Below, piece by piece: positions 52,647-61,993 of a DNA stretch of 64,000 nucleotides. The position numbers and the translations under genes were made by a program. Source of the stretch: Streptomyces sp. G-G2. GTDB taxonomy: Bacteria > Actinomycetota > Actinomycetes > Streptomycetales > Streptomycetaceae. The DNA is taken from the NCBI RefSeq assembly GCF_030063135.1, contig NZ_JASISO010000023.1:1-64000 (forward strand), given 5' to 3'. Every line of letters starts with the position of its first letter. Within the stretch, counting starts at the first letter, position 1. The notes under the pieces are model-generated. The model did not search any database and was not told where the DNA came from. It saw only the letters and a program-made list of their open reading frames with translations.

Positions 52647-54746
52647 ATGCCCGTTTCCCGCCGCATACGCCTGGCGACCCTGCTGACGGTGCTCACCGCA
52701 GGTGCCACCGGCGTGTTCGCTGTCGCCCACGGCGAGGACAGGGCCCCGGGATCGGGGCCCGGCGGAGCGACGCCGGTCGAGCGGACCTCCGTCGTGCCCC
52801 CGAGCACCACCGCCGGATCGGTCGTCCAGTTCGTCGCCCACCCCGACGACGACCTCTTCTTCATGAACCCGGATCTGAGCCGCTCGCTGCTCTCCGGCCG
52901 CAGGGTCACCAGCACCTACCTCACCTCCGGCGAGGCCGACGGAAAGAACGAGGCCGCGACCCCGCCGTTCAACGACCCGGTGCAGCCCGCCAACATGGCC
53001 CGCTACGCCGAGGCGCGGCAGAACGGCATACGGTCCGCCTACGCCGAGATGGCCACCGGCAGCCGCACCAGCGCCTGGAAGCGCTCCGTGATCCCGACCG
53101 CCGGGGGCGGCTGGGCCGAGCTGGACGTGCTGGTCGCCAAGCCGCAGATCAACCTGATCTGGATGCAGCTCACCGAGGCCCGCTCCACGGCCGACGACCG
53201 GCCCCAGAGCCTGCGCGGCCTGTGGAACGGCAAGACGCCCACCCTGCCCTCGCTCCTGGCCTCCGGCACCCCGGTCAAGCAGACCTACGCCTACACCAAA
53301 GACCAGGTCATACAGGCGATATCCGGCATCTTGGAGCAGTACCAGCCGACGACGATACGGATGCAGGATCCGACGCCGGGCCGGTACACCAAGGACGGGA
53401 AGATAACCGACCACCAGGACCACATGTACGGCGCCCGCTTCGTCCAGGCCGCCACCGAGCGCTACGCCGAGGTCGCCGCCCGCCCGCACTTCTCGGTCCA
53501 GAACTACCTCGGCTACGGCAACAGCGCGCTGCCCCACAGCCTCGACCCCGAGACGGCCGAGGCGAAGATCAACTCGATCAAGACCTACGCGTGGCTGGAC
53601 CGCACGGACTACTGCGGCAGCCCCTCCGGCTGCGGCGACCGCAAGGTCGCCCCCCGCCCCGCGGGCCACAACTGGGCGCAGAGCATCCGCTACTCCCGCG
53701 GCGAGGAGACCTCCTGGCTCGCCGAGGGGGTCGGCGGCCGGCTCTGGGCCTTCTCCGCCCTCGACGGCCGGATGGCGTACTGGACCCGCACCGGGCCGCA
53801 GGCCGAATGGGCGGGCCCGCAGCTGCTGCCCGGCTCCGGCATCGATCCGGGCGCGACCGCCGCCCGCCTCCCGGACGGCCGGATCGCCGTCTTCGGCACC
53901 CGCACCACCACGGGCACGCCGTCACAGGGCTACCGGCGCGAGGCGGTGTACGCCGTCCAGGGCTCCCCCGACGGCACGTTCGGCGCCTGGCAGGTGCTGG
54001 GCACCCCCGACGGCCCCGACGACAGCAGCACCTCCGACCTCGGCGGCCCGGCGGTGACCGTGGGCGCGGACGGCCGCCTGAGCGTGTACGTGCGCGACTC
54101 CGACCGCACCCTGCGCATGAGCGAGCAGCAGAGCCCGGGCGGCGCCTTCGGCCCCTGGGAGAAGCTCGGCGGCTCGGACCTCCAGGGGGATCCGGTGGCG
54201 GTGACCGACGCGGCCGGGCGCCACCAGGTGTACGCCGCCACCGCCAAGACGGTCCTGGCGTGGACCCAGCAGACCCCGGGCGGCCCCCTCCAGGGCCCCT
54301 TCGCCACGGACCTCCCGGCCACCACCGGTCCCCTGTCGGCCACCGCCGAGGGGGACCGCGTACGGCTGTACTTCCGCCGCCCCGACTCCGGGACCGTGCG
54401 CAGCGCCCTGATCACGGCGGGCGGGCCGAAGCCGGTGGTCTCGCACGTCGTCGAGGTGGGCGGCCGGGCCGGGTACGGCGCGGTGAGCGTGGCGGGCAGG
54501 CTGCTGACGGGGCGCGCCGACACGGGCACCATCAGCACCACGGGGCTCGGCGGGGCGCCCGCCTGGACCGAGTCGCAGATGCTCTACGCGGGTGCTCCGG
54601 CCAGCGTCCTGGACGCGGCGGGCGCGACGACCACGGTGGTGCTGGGCCTGGACGCGGAACTCCACGCCACGACCACCCTCCCGGACATCGCCGACCTCAG
54701 CCGCTCCACCCGCCCCGTCTGGCGCCTGGCCGTCTCCCGCCCCTGA
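52647..54746 (+). CDS. PIG-L family deacetylase with C-terminal propeller-like repeats
   Basis: A 699-residue exported enzyme. After an N-terminal hydrophobic segment, the catalytic domain (about 55-340) has FVAHPDDDLFFMNP with the zinc ligands (AHPDD) near residue 64 and a second ligand motif DHQDHMY near 257, as in N-acetylglucosaminyl-phosphatidylinositol deacetylase and related sugar deacetylases. Residues 350-699 form repeated blades with AEWAGPQLLPGSGIDPGATA-like and FGAWQVLGTPDGP segments, resembling PHL-type lectin or tectonin propellers. It may deacetylate cell-surface or extracellular sugars while the propeller binds glycans. Confidence 0.85.
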   Translation: MPVSRRIRLATLLTVLTAGATGVFAVAHGEDRAPGSGPGGATPVERTSVVPPSTTAGSVVQFVAHPDDDLFFMNPDLSRSLLSGRRVTSTYLTSGEADGKNEAATPPFNDPVQPANMARYAEARQNGIRSAYAEMATGSRTSAWKRSVIPTAGGGWAELDVLVAKPQINLIWMQLTEARSTADDRPQSLRGLWNGKTPTLPSLLASGTPVKQTYAYTKDQVIQAISGILEQYQPTTIRMQDPTPGRYTKDGKITDHQDHMYGARFVQAATERYAEVAARPHFSVQNYLGYGNSALPHSLDPETAEAKINSIKTYAWLDRTDYCGSPSGCGDRKVAPRPAGHNWAQSIRYSRGEETSWLAEGVGGRLWAFSALDGRMAYWTRTGPQAEWAGPQLLPGSGIDPGATAARLPDGRIAVFGTRTTTGTPSQGYRREAVYAVQGSPDGTFGAWQVLGTPDGPDDSSTSDLGGPAVTVGADGRLSVYVRDSDRTLRMSEQQSPGGAFGPWEKLGGSDLQGDPVAVTDAAGRHQVYAATAKTVLAWTQQTPGGPLQGPFATDLPATTGPLSATAEGDRVRLYFRRPDSGTVRSALITAGGPKPVVSHVVEVGGRAGYGAVSVAGRLLTGRADTGTISTTGLGGAPAWTESQMLYAGAPASVLDAAGATTTVVLGLDAELHATTTLPDIADLSRSTRPVWRLAVSRP

Positions 54747-54830
54747 CGCGACGCGCTGCCACGGCTGAACCCCCGTGCGGGAAGCGGGCAGTTCGCACCA
54801 CGCGGCCCGGCCCGCACCGCCGCCCACGGC

Positions 54831-55364
54831 CTACGGGACGTGCGCCGCGATCAGCCGCGCGCACTCCAGGGCCTCGGCCCGCGCGGTATCCACTTCCAGG
54901 TCGTAGACCACGCCCCGGTGGACCAGCTCCGCCTGGGCCGCGGCCATCCCGGCGACCCGGTCGCCGCGCGCCATCTCGCGGCCCGCGGCGACCTCGGCGT
55001 CACACCTGACTCCGACCCACAGCACGGGCAGCCCCGCCAGCGCCGTCCGCCAGCGCTCCTGCGAGGCGGCCCCGCCGAGGAACACCTCGTCGACGATGAC
55101 CCGGGCACCGGCCCGGACCATCGCGGCGACCCCCTCGATCCAGGCCGCTTCCAGCTCCCGGAACCCGGCCCCGACACTCACCGCCCCGTCCGCGCCGAAC
55201 CCGATGCCCGCGCCCCCGTCCCGCATCGCCGCGGGCATGGCGTCGACCAGCGTGTCGACCCCGACCGCCAGCCACGCCTGCGCCAGCACGCCCTGCAGAC
55301 ACCGCACGATCCCGGACTTCCCCGAGCTGGACCCACCATTGAGCACGATCACCTGAGCCGTCAC
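54831..55364 (-). CDS. Chloramphenicol phosphotransferase-like protein
   Basis: A 177-residue P-loop kinase very like the chloramphenicol 3-O-phosphotransferase of S. venezuelae, judged from memory. Walker A GGSSSGKSG is at residues 10-18, the catalytic-base Asp37 lies in LAVGVDTLVDAMP, and the lid region has RVIVDEVFLGG. The length matches the known 178 residues. It would phosphorylate chloramphenicol at the 3-hydroxyl, giving resistance; no chloramphenicol biosynthetic genes are seen here. GTG start. Confidence 0.85.
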   Translation of the reverse strand: MTAQVIVLNGGSSSGKSGIVRCLQGVLAQAWLAVGVDTLVDAMPAAMRDGGAGIGFGADGAVSVGAGFRELEAAWIEGVAAMVRAGARVIVDEVFLGGAASQERWRTALAGLPVLWVGVRCDAEVAAGREMARGDRVAGMAAAQAELVHRGVVYDLEVDTARAEALECARLIAAHVP

Positions 55365-55535
55365 CGGCCCACCCTAGACCGGCCGCCCGGAACCCCCCTC
55401 CGATCGCGCCACCCCTCGGGCGTGCGCGCCCCGCGCCCCCCGCGCGCCCTTGCACGACGCCGGCCAGAACGTCACCGTTTCCCGGAAGACCGCTGCTCGG
55501 CGCCTCGGCGCCACCTGGGGAGAGGGCGTTGTGCG

Positions 55536-56120
55536 GTGGGCGCCACGGCATGGGCACGGACCACCTTCGGCGATGCGGCCGACGCGCTGACGGACATCGT
55601 CCCGGCCTGCCTCGCACGGGCCCACGAGAGGGCGCGCAACGGCCACGAGAGCGTCCACACGCAGACGTTGGAAGCCTACGGGCACGGGCTGTACGCGGCG
55701 CAGTACGAGGAACTCGTCTCCGGACTGGAGCCGGTCGCGGGCGCCGCCCCGGTACGCCTGCAGGGCCGCACGGTGATGGTCCTCGCCGACCACGTGATCT
55801 ACCCGATCCGCTACGCGAAGAAGGACGTCCCGGTCACCGCGGCCCGCCTGCGCCATGCCACGGGCTTCCGCGCGGACCTCATCCGACGCCACGGTCCGGA
55901 GCCCATGCAGCAAGTGCTCGACCTCGGCCTCGACGAACTCGATCCCCCCGAACCCCACCCCGACCTCGGCCTCCTGCCGCAGGACGTCCGCCTGGTCCTG
56001 GTGGCGTACGCCTGCGCCATGGACCGCGGCGTGATGCGCGCCGAATGGGGCTCCGCGGAACTGCGCCGAGAAGACCGCTACCTCGTCTGGCACCACCACG
56101 AGCCCCTGCCCCGGGGATGA
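55536..56120 (+). CDS. Hypothetical soluble protein
   Basis: A 194-residue protein with no signal or membrane segment. Visible stretches are MVLADHVIYPIRYAKKDVP, LDLGLDELDPPEPHP and DVRLVLVAYACAMDRGVMRAEWG near the C-terminus. A GGAGAGGG site precedes the GTG. I do not recognise the family. It converges on glnA2. Confidence 0.6.
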   Translation: MGATAWARTTFGDAADALTDIVPACLARAHERARNGHESVHTQTLEAYGHGLYAAQYEELVSGLEPVAGAAPVRLQGRTVMVLADHVIYPIRYAKKDVPVTAARLRHATGFRADLIRRHGPEPMQQVLDLGLDELDPPEPHPDLGLLPQDVRLVLVAYACAMDRGVMRAEWGSAELRREDRYLVWHHHEPLPRG

Positions 56121-56127
56121 GACACCG

Positions 56128-56158
56128 CGGGGCCGACAGCCGAACGCCGCCGGCCCCG
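56128..56158. terminator. Hairpin between convergent genes
   Basis: CGGGGCCG (56128-56135) pairs perfectly with CGGCCCCG (56151-56158) with a 15-nt loop, between the hypothetical gene and glnA2. Confidence 0.5.
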
Positions 56159-56180
56159 GGGTGGTTCGGGCTCGCGGTGC

Positions 56181-57542
56181 TTACAGCACCGGCATCATCT
56201 TGCGGAGTTCGAAGGCCGTGACCTCGGAGCGGTATTCCTCCCACTCCTGCTTCTTGTTGCGCAGGAAGAAGTCGAAGACGTGCTCGCCCAGGGTTTCCGC
56301 GACCAGCTCGCTGCGCTCCATCAGGGAGATGGCCTCGCCCAGGTTCTGCGGGAGGGGTTCGATGCCCATCGCGCGGCGTTCCGCGTCGGAGAGGGCCCAG
56401 ACGTCGTCGTCGGCGCCCGCCGGGAGTTCGTAGCCCTCCTCGATGCCCTTGAGGCCCGCGGCCAGCAGGACCGCGTACGTCAGGTACGGGTTGGCGCCCG
56501 AGTCGATCGAGCGGACCTCGACGCGCGAGGAGCCCGTCTTGCCCGGCTTGTACATCGGGACGCGGATCAGGGCCGAGCGGTTGTTGTGGCCCCAGCAGAT
56601 GTACGAGGGGGCCTCGCCGCCCGAGCCCGCGGTGCGGGAGGAACCGCCCCAGATGCGCTTGTAGGAGTTCACCCACTGGTTGGTCACCGCGGCCGTCTCG
56701 GCGGCGTGCCGCAGCAGGCCCGCGATGAAGGAGCGGCCGACCTTGGAGAGCTGGTACTCGGCGCCCGACTCGTAGAAGGCGTTGCGGTCGCCCTCGAAGA
56801 GGGACAGGTGGGTGTGCATGCCCGAGCCCGGGTACTCCGAGAAGGGCTTCGGCATGAAGGTGGCCTGCACGCCCTGTTCGAGGGCGACCTGCTTCATGAC
56901 CAGGCGGAAGGTCATGATGTTGTCGGCCGTGGAGAGCGCGTCCGCGTAGCGCAGGTCGATCTCCTGCTGGCCCGGGGCGCCCTCGTGGTGGCTGAACTCC
57001 ACCGAGATGCCCATGGATTCGAGCATGGTGATCGCCTGGCGGCGGAAGTCCATGCCGACGTTCTGCGGCGTGTGGTCGAAGTAGCCCGAGTTGTCGGCCG
57101 GGACGGGCCGGGTGCCGTCCAGCGGCTTGTCCTTGAGCAGGAAGAACTCGATCTCGGGGTGGGTGTAGAAGGTGAAACCCAGGTCGGAGGTCTTGTTCAG
57201 GATGCGCTTGAGGACGTAGCGCGGGTCCGCGTAGGACGGGGAACCGTCGGGCATCAGGATGTCGCAGAACATCCGCGCGGTACCGGGGGCCTCCGCCCGC
57301 CACGGCAGTATCTGGAACGTGCTCGGGTCCGGCTTCGCGATCATGTCCGACTCGTAGACCCGGGCGAAGCCCTCGATCGCCGAGCCGTCGAAGCCGATGC
57401 CCTCGTCGAAGGCCTGCTCCAGCTCCGCGGGGGCGACCGCGACGGACTTCAGGAAGCCCAGTACGTCGGTAAACCACAGGCGCACGAAGCGGATGTCGCG
57501 CTCCTCGAGCGTCCGGAGGACGAATTCCTGCTGCTTGTCCAT
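56181..57542 (-). CDS. glnA2: GlnA2-type glutamine-synthetase-like enzyme (gamma-glutamylpolyamine synthetase)
   Basis: A 453-residue type I glutamine synthetase family protein. Family features: EQAFDEGIGFDGSAIEGFARV, EFFLLKDKP, an EFSHHEGAPGQQEIDLRY segment, MHTHLSLFEGDRNAF and NRSALIRVP with the catalytic-site Arg. The length and the neighbourhood (downstream of glnE, not next to glnII) match S. coelicolor GlnA2, which glutamylates polyamines instead of making glutamine. The position of the adenylylated Tyr of GlnA (NLYDL-type segment) reads DVWALSDAERRAMGI here, with Trp instead of Tyr, so GlnE should not modify it. The substrate assignment rests on known work on GlnA2; this strain's enzyme is inferred. 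Confidence 0.9.
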   Translation of the reverse strand: MDKQQEFVLRTLEERDIRFVRLWFTDVLGFLKSVAVAPAELEQAFDEGIGFDGSAIEGFARVYESDMIAKPDPSTFQILPWRAEAPGTARMFCDILMPDGSPSYADPRYVLKRILNKTSDLGFTFYTHPEIEFFLLKDKPLDGTRPVPADNSGYFDHTPQNVGMDFRRQAITMLESMGISVEFSHHEGAPGQQEIDLRYADALSTADNIMTFRLVMKQVALEQGVQATFMPKPFSEYPGSGMHTHLSLFEGDRNAFYESGAEYQLSKVGRSFIAGLLRHAAETAAVTNQWVNSYKRIWGGSSRTAGSGGEAPSYICWGHNNRSALIRVPMYKPGKTGSSRVEVRSIDSGANPYLTYAVLLAAGLKGIEEGYELPAGADDDVWALSDAERRAMGIEPLPQNLGEAISLMERSELVAETLGEHVFDFFLRNKKQEWEEYRSEVTAFELRKMMPVL

Positions 57543-57757
57543 GCCTTCATCCTCGCAGTTCAGACGGCCTGTGCACCACTATCCAGCGTCCGTGGGCACG
57601 GTCGGGCAGGACCCAGTATCGCGAGCGGTGGTTTCCGCCAGATTACGCACCCCGACGAGCTCGCGGCACCCCCGCACTGACCTTGGGCCCGTTACGCGCA
57701 TTACCATCTGCGCCCATAGGGGTCCCCCCGCCCGCCCCTCCCCGCAGAAGGACTGAC

Positions 57758-58426
57758 ATGGCGAGCAAGTCCAGCAACACCCAGGACCACTCCCGCAAGG
57801 CGCGCATAGCCGACATGCGCCGGGCCGAGAAGTCCCGCGACCGGCGCAACAAGATCCTGGTCATCACCGGCTCCACGGTCCTCGTCGCGGGCCTGCTCGG
57901 CTTCGGCGGGTACATGCTGAAGAACCAGGCGGACAAGGAATCGGCCAAGAAGAGCGCCCCGCTGGCCGCCGTGACCGACCCGGTGACCGGCGTGGCGAGC
58001 TGGGACGCGAAGAAGCTGGGCCGCCAGCACGTGGAAACCCCGGTGAAGTACCCGATGAACCCGCCGGTCGGCGGGGACCACAACCCGCGCTGGATGAACT
58101 GCAACGGCGACGTGTACAAGAACCCGCTGCCCGAGGTGAACGCGGTTCACTCGCTGGAGCACGGCGCGGTCTGGGTCACGTACAGCGACAAGGCCGCCAA
58201 GGCCGATGTGGACGCGCTCGCGGCGAAGGTGGCCAAGACCCCGTACACGCTGATGAGCCCGGACAAGGAACAGTCCGGCGCGATCATGCTGAGCGCGTGG
58301 GGCAAGCAGCTCACCGTGGACAAGGCGACGGACCCGCGCGTGGACACGTTCTTCAGTACGTACGTCCAGGGCGCGCAGACCCCCGAACCCGGCGCGGCCT
58401 GCACGAGCGGCCTGGACCAGAAGTGA
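57758..58426 (+). CDS. DUF3105 membrane protein
   Basis: A 222-residue single-pass membrane protein: cytoplasmic basic N-terminus (HSRKARIADMRRAEKSRDRR), one helix at about 37-55 (LVITGSTVLVAGLLGFGGY) and an extracytoplasmic DUF3105 domain with MNPPVGGDHNPRWMNCNGD and HSLEHGAVWVTYSD; these conserved His and Cys could bind metal. A strong AGAAGGA site precedes the ATG. It overlaps the next gene by GTGA. Function unknown; the pair DUF3105-DUF305 occurs commonly in actinobacteria. Confidence 0.85.
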   Translation: MASKSSNTQDHSRKARIADMRRAEKSRDRRNKILVITGSTVLVAGLLGFGGYMLKNQADKESAKKSAPLAAVTDPVTGVASWDAKKLGRQHVETPVKYPMNPPVGGDHNPRWMNCNGDVYKNPLPEVNAVHSLEHGAVWVTYSDKAAKADVDALAAKVAKTPYTLMSPDKEQSGAIMLSAWGKQLTVDKATDPRVDTFFSTYVQGAQTPEPGAACTSGLDQK

Positions 58427-59127
58427 GCCGCACGTACTGGGCGGCGCTCGGCGCGGTCTTCCTGGCCCTGATCTTCGCGGCCGGGGCGACGATGATCGCG
58501 GCGGCGAACGGGAACTCCCCGGGCGGGACGGACGACGGCGGCCGGGTGCCCGCCGTGTCCTCCCCGGACGCGGGGTTCGCCCGGGACATGGCGGTGCACC
58601 ACCAGCAGGCGGTGGAGATGTCGTTCATCGTGCGCGACCGGACCCAGGACGAGGCCGTGCGCGGCCTGGCCTACGACATCGCCAACACGCAGGCGAACCA
58701 GCGCGGGATGCTGCTGGGCTGGCTGGACATGTGGGGGCTGCCGAAGGTGACGCCCGCCGATCCGCCGATGGCCTGGATGAGCGGCGGCGACACGGCCGGC
58801 ATGGCGGGCATGGAGGGCATGGGTGACATGCCGGGGCACGCCATGGGCGGGGTCCCGGCCAAGCCCGGCGCGCTGATGCCCGGGATGGCCACCAAGGAGG
58901 AGCTGGCGCAGCTGACCGGCGCCCAGGGCCGGGACGCGGAGGTCCTCTACCTCCAGCTGATGACCGACCACCACAAGGGCGGCGTCGCGATGGCGCGCGG
59001 CTGCGCGACGCTGTGCCGGACCCCGGCCGAGCAGAAGCTGGCGCAGGGCATGGTCGAGTCCCAGCAGTCGGAGCTGTCACTGATGGCGGACATGCTCCGC
59101 CGGCGCGGGGCCGCGCCGCGCCCGTAG
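58423..59127 (+). CDS. DUF305 Met/His-rich exported protein
   Basis: A 234-residue protein with a membrane anchor at about residues 8-27 and a DUF305 domain. It has the two signature helices FARDMAVHHQQAVEMS and LQLMTDHHKGGVAMARG, a ferritin-like fold with His pairs, and a Met-rich insert (MAGMEGMGDMPGHAMGG). Copper binding is likely from the composition; the known role of DUF305 is not clear. Translationally coupled to the DUF3105 gene. Confidence 0.85.
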   Translation: MSRTYWAALGAVFLALIFAAGATMIAAANGNSPGGTDDGGRVPAVSSPDAGFARDMAVHHQQAVEMSFIVRDRTQDEAVRGLAYDIANTQANQRGMLLGWLDMWGLPKVTPADPPMAWMSGGDTAGMAGMEGMGDMPGHAMGGVPAKPGALMPGMATKEELAQLTGAQGRDAEVLYLQLMTDHHKGGVAMARGCATLCRTPAEQKLAQGMVESQQSELSLMADMLRRRGAAPRP

Positions 59128-59158
59128 GGGACGGGCCGTGCGGCCGGGCCGCGGGACG

Positions 59159-59190
59159 GGCCGTACGGGCGCGTTATCACCCGTACGGCC
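59159..59190 (+). terminator. Terminator of the DUF3105-DUF305 operon
   Basis: GGCCGTACGGG (59159-59169) pairs perfectly with CCCGTACGGCC (59180-59190), 11 bp with a 10-nt loop. Confidence 0.7.
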
Positions 59191-59293
59191 GCGTGCGCTC
59201 GCGCCCGCCGAACGGGTGACCCAGGATGGACGGGCGGCGCCGCTACGGACGCACCCGCGCCCGGCGAACCGGCGCGCTCAGGAGGTTGACGCG

Positions 59294-59713
59294 ATGACCA
59301 CCGCCGGAGAGATCATGCACGCCGGGGCCCAGTGGATCCCCGCCACCGAGACCCTTGACCGGGCCGCGCAGCTGATGGCCCGCCTGGGCGTGGGCGCGCT
59401 CCCGATCAGCGACACCGACCAACGGCTCTGCGGCATCCTCACGGACCGGGACATCGTGGTGGGGTGCGTGGCCAAGGGCCACGACCCGGCCAGGATCACG
59501 GCCGGGGACATGGCCCAGGGCACTCCCCGCTGGATCGACGCGGGCGCGGACGTGTCCGAGGTGCTGGACGAGATGCAGAGCCACCAGATCCGGCGGCTGC
59601 CGGTCATCAAGGACAAGAAGCTGGTCGGGATGATCAGCGAGGCCGACCTGGCCCGGCACCTGTCGGAGGAGCAGATAGCGCTCTGGGCCGAGAAGGTCTA
59701 CGCACGCGGCTAG
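59294..59713 (+). CDS. CBS-domain protein
   Basis: A 139-residue protein made of two CBS motifs (VGALPISDTDQRLCGILTDRDIV and IRRLPVIKDKKLVGMISEADLA, cited in parts). Such stand-alone CBS pairs bind AMP, ATP or NAD and regulate partners. A CAGGAGG site precedes the ATG. The partner is unknown. Confidence 0.88.
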   Translation: MTTAGEIMHAGAQWIPATETLDRAAQLMARLGVGALPISDTDQRLCGILTDRDIVVGCVAKGHDPARITAGDMAQGTPRWIDAGADVSEVLDEMQSHQIRRLPVIKDKKLVGMISEADLARHLSEEQIALWAEKVYARG

Positions 59714-59737
59714 TGCCGTGACCGGCCACAGCACTAG
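59710..59737. terminator. Hairpin overlapping convergent stop codons
   Basis: CTAGTGC (59710-59716) pairs with GCACTAG (59731-59737). Both stop codons (TAG and, on the minus strand, TAG) lie inside the stem, so the hairpin serves both convergent genes. Confidence 0.6.
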
Positions 59738-60630
59738 GCCGTCGACGCTGCGCGGACCGCCCGGGCCACCTGGTCCGGGCGGTCCAGCATGACCAGGTGG
59801 CCCGAGGGGTCCGCGACCTCGAAGCGGGCGCCGAGGCGGTCGGCGAGGGCGGCCTGGCGGGCGAGCCAGCGCAGGGCGCCGGGGCGCGCCGAGCCGTCGT
59901 AGCCCGCGAGGACGGTGACGGGCGCGCCCAGCGGGCGTTCGGCGCGCAGGGCCAGGACCTCGGCGGCCAGGTCGGGGTAGCGGGAGTTCTCCAGCAGCGC
60001 CCCCTGCCAGACCCGGCCGGTGCGGTAGCAGCGGCGTACGAGGTCCCGCGCGGCCGGGTCGGCGCCGCCGGTCCGGGAGGCCCTGATCCCGGCGCGGCGG
60101 ACCAGCGGGCCGAGCGCGGCGGGCAGCCCGGCGGCGGTCAGCGCCCGGCCCAGCGCGACGGCGGCGCGCTCGCGCACGGCGGCCGGGAGCCGGGGCGGGC
60201 GGGGGTCCTCCTCGACGCTGGTGTCGACCAGGACCAGGGCGGCGGTCCGGGCCGGGTACAGCCGGGCGAAGGCCTCCGCGTGGAACCCGCCCATCGAGTG
60301 GCCGACGACGGTGACGGGATCCCGGCCCGCCGGGCCGAGGGCGTCCAGCAGCCCGGCGACGCGACGGGCCTCGCCCGTGGCGGTCGGCGGCGCGGCGGCG
60401 GGCCCGCTGAGCCCGTGGCCGGGGCGGTCGTAGCGGACGACGGTGCGGTACGGGGCCAGCAGCGCCACCACCGGGTCCCAGTCGAACCAGCCGAGCCCGA
60501 GCCCGGCGCCGAGCACGCAGACCGGGCCCCGGCCCTCCACGACCAGGTGCACCGGGACCCCGTCGGCGGATCGGACGAACCCCTCGTACGCGGACGGCGC
60601 CGCTCTCCCCGCTCCCCGCGCGCCGCTCAC
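59734..60630 (-). CDS. Alpha/beta hydrolase
   Basis: A 298-residue alpha/beta hydrolase with the nucleophile GHSMGGFHAEAF, an oxyanion region GAGLGLGWFDWDP, the acid region and a catalytic His in DPSGHLVMLDRPDQVA. Unlike the hydrolase-like protein at 4.8 kb, the triad is complete. GTG start overlaps the stop of the DUF998 gene by GTGA. The substrate is unknown. Confidence 0.85.
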   Translation of the reverse strand: MSGARGAGRAAPSAYEGFVRSADGVPVHLVVEGRGPVCVLGAGLGLGWFDWDPVVALLAPYRTVVRYDRPGHGLSGPAAAPPTATGEARRVAGLLDALGPAGRDPVTVVGHSMGGFHAEAFARLYPARTAALVLVDTSVEEDPRPPRLPAAVRERAAVALGRALTAAGLPAALGPLVRRAGIRASRTGGADPAARDLVRRCYRTGRVWQGALLENSRYPDLAAEVLALRAERPLGAPVTVLAGYDGSARPGALRWLARQAALADRLGARFEVADPSGHLVMLDRPDQVARAVRAASTA

Positions 60631-61313
60631 GTGCGGCGCTCCTCGTGGACGGAGTGCGCGAGCAGGCCGAGCCAGACCGCGACGAACAGCACCTGGAGCC
60701 GCTGGCCCGCGCCGAGCGCCCAGGTTCCGCGCCCGGCGGTGAACAGGGCGATGGCGCCCAGGGTCCAGACGGTGGCCAGGAGTTCGAGGGCGACGAGCAC
60801 CGGCCCGTACCGGGCGAGCGGGGCCCACCAGCCGTAGCGGCGGGCGGCGACGGTGAGCGCGACGATGCCGACGAGGGCGCCGGTCATGGCCAGGCTGCTG
60901 CTGATGGCGTGGGCCTGGTGGGTGGCGGGGACCAGGCCGGCGGTCTCGCGGGCGGCGCATTCGGGGTCCACGGTGGGGGTGCAGCTGAGCGGCAGCCAGG
61001 CGTCGGCGGCGGTGGCCGCGCCGAAGAGGGTGACGCCCGCCCAGCCGACGACCGCCCAGGGGCGGCGGGACGCGGCGTGCGCGCGGAGCCGGAGCAGGGC
61101 GAACAGGCCGCCCACGAAGGCCAGGAGGCCCGCCGTGAAGTCGGTGGCCCGGAAGAGGCCGCCGAGCGGCTGGTCCTGGGCGGCGAGTTCGCTGACGTAG
61201 GTCTCGATGGGGTTGAGGCCGGTGGACAGGACGACTTCGAGCACCCACGCCGTGTAGGCGGCGGCGCCGAGGCCGATGAGGGCGGCTACGCGCCGTGTGC
61301 CATGGGGGGACAT
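60627..61313 (-). CDS. DUF998 membrane protein
   Basis: A 228-residue protein with six hydrophobic segments and the DUF998 pattern YVSELAAQDQPLGGLFRATDF, cited in parts, with two Cys near DPECAARETAG. ATG 61313 chosen because the upstream part lacks similarity. Coupled to the hydrolase gene; a joint envelope-lipid role is possible but unproven. Confidence 0.75.
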   Translation of the reverse strand: MSPHGTRRVAALIGLGAAAYTAWVLEVVLSTGLNPIETYVSELAAQDQPLGGLFRATDFTAGLLAFVGGLFALLRLRAHAASRRPWAVVGWAGVTLFGAATAADAWLPLSCTPTVDPECAARETAGLVPATHQAHAISSSLAMTGALVGIVALTVAARRYGWWAPLARYGPVLVALELLATVWTLGAIALFTAGRGTWALGAGQRLQVLFVAVWLGLLAHSVHEERRT

Positions 61314-61385
61314 AGTGGGACCAATCCTAAACAAGGGCGGAGCCGATCCGATCATCGGATACCCACCCGGGGTAGGGTTTCCGGC

Positions 61386-61901
61386 ATGACGCGCCCCGCA
61401 CCCTCAGCCACGCGAGCCGCCCGGTGGTCCCGGGCGGCGCTGCTCGCCGTGCTGCTGCTGGGCATCGTCACCATGCACACGCTGGGTCATCCGAAGGGCT
61501 CGCACACCGGGCAGGACGCACCGGCCGCCCACTCCGTTGCCCACGGGGCGGCGACGACCGCGGCGGCCGGGATGACGGGGATGTCCGCGACAGCCGCGCT
61601 GACGGCGGAGCACCGGGTCGCGCCGGACCCCCGGGCCCCCGCCGCCGGGCCCGCGGCCCCCGTGGCCGGGTCCGGGGCCCCCGTGGCCCGGGTGCCGGAC
61701 GGCCGGATGGCGATGGACCCGATGGCGGTGTGCCTCGCCGTACTGCTGGCCGGGATCACCCTGCTGACCGTGCTCGCCCTCGCCCGTACGGCGGCGGGAC
61801 CGCCCGCACCCCTCGCGGCCCGGCCGGGCCGGGCCCACGGCGGCCCCGATCCGCCGTCGGCGCGCGAACTCCTCACCCGGCTGGCCGTGCTGCGCGTATA
61901 G
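61386..61901 (+). CDS. Small Met/His-rich exported membrane protein (DUF6153-like)
   Basis: A 171-residue protein with two hydrophobic segments (about 14-30 and 112-131) and an external Met/His-rich part (HTLGHPKGSHTG, VAHGAATTAAAGMTGM, HRVAPD). The family is one I recall as DUF6153, with moderate certainty. It lies 92 bp before a multicopper oxidase gene and may bind copper. Confidence 0.7.
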   Translation: MTRPAPSATRAARWSRAALLAVLLLGIVTMHTLGHPKGSHTGQDAPAAHSVAHGAATTAAAGMTGMSATAALTAEHRVAPDPRAPAAGPAAPVAGSGAPVARVPDGRMAMDPMAVCLAVLLAGITLLTVLALARTAAGPPAPLAARPGRAHGGPDPPSARELLTRLAVLRV

Positions 61902-61993
61902 GGCGGGCCCCGCCGTCCCTCCCGCACGCCCGCGGGACGACGGCAGACGGCGCCCACCACTCACGCGTCACCACACCCACGAGGTGCGTCTCC

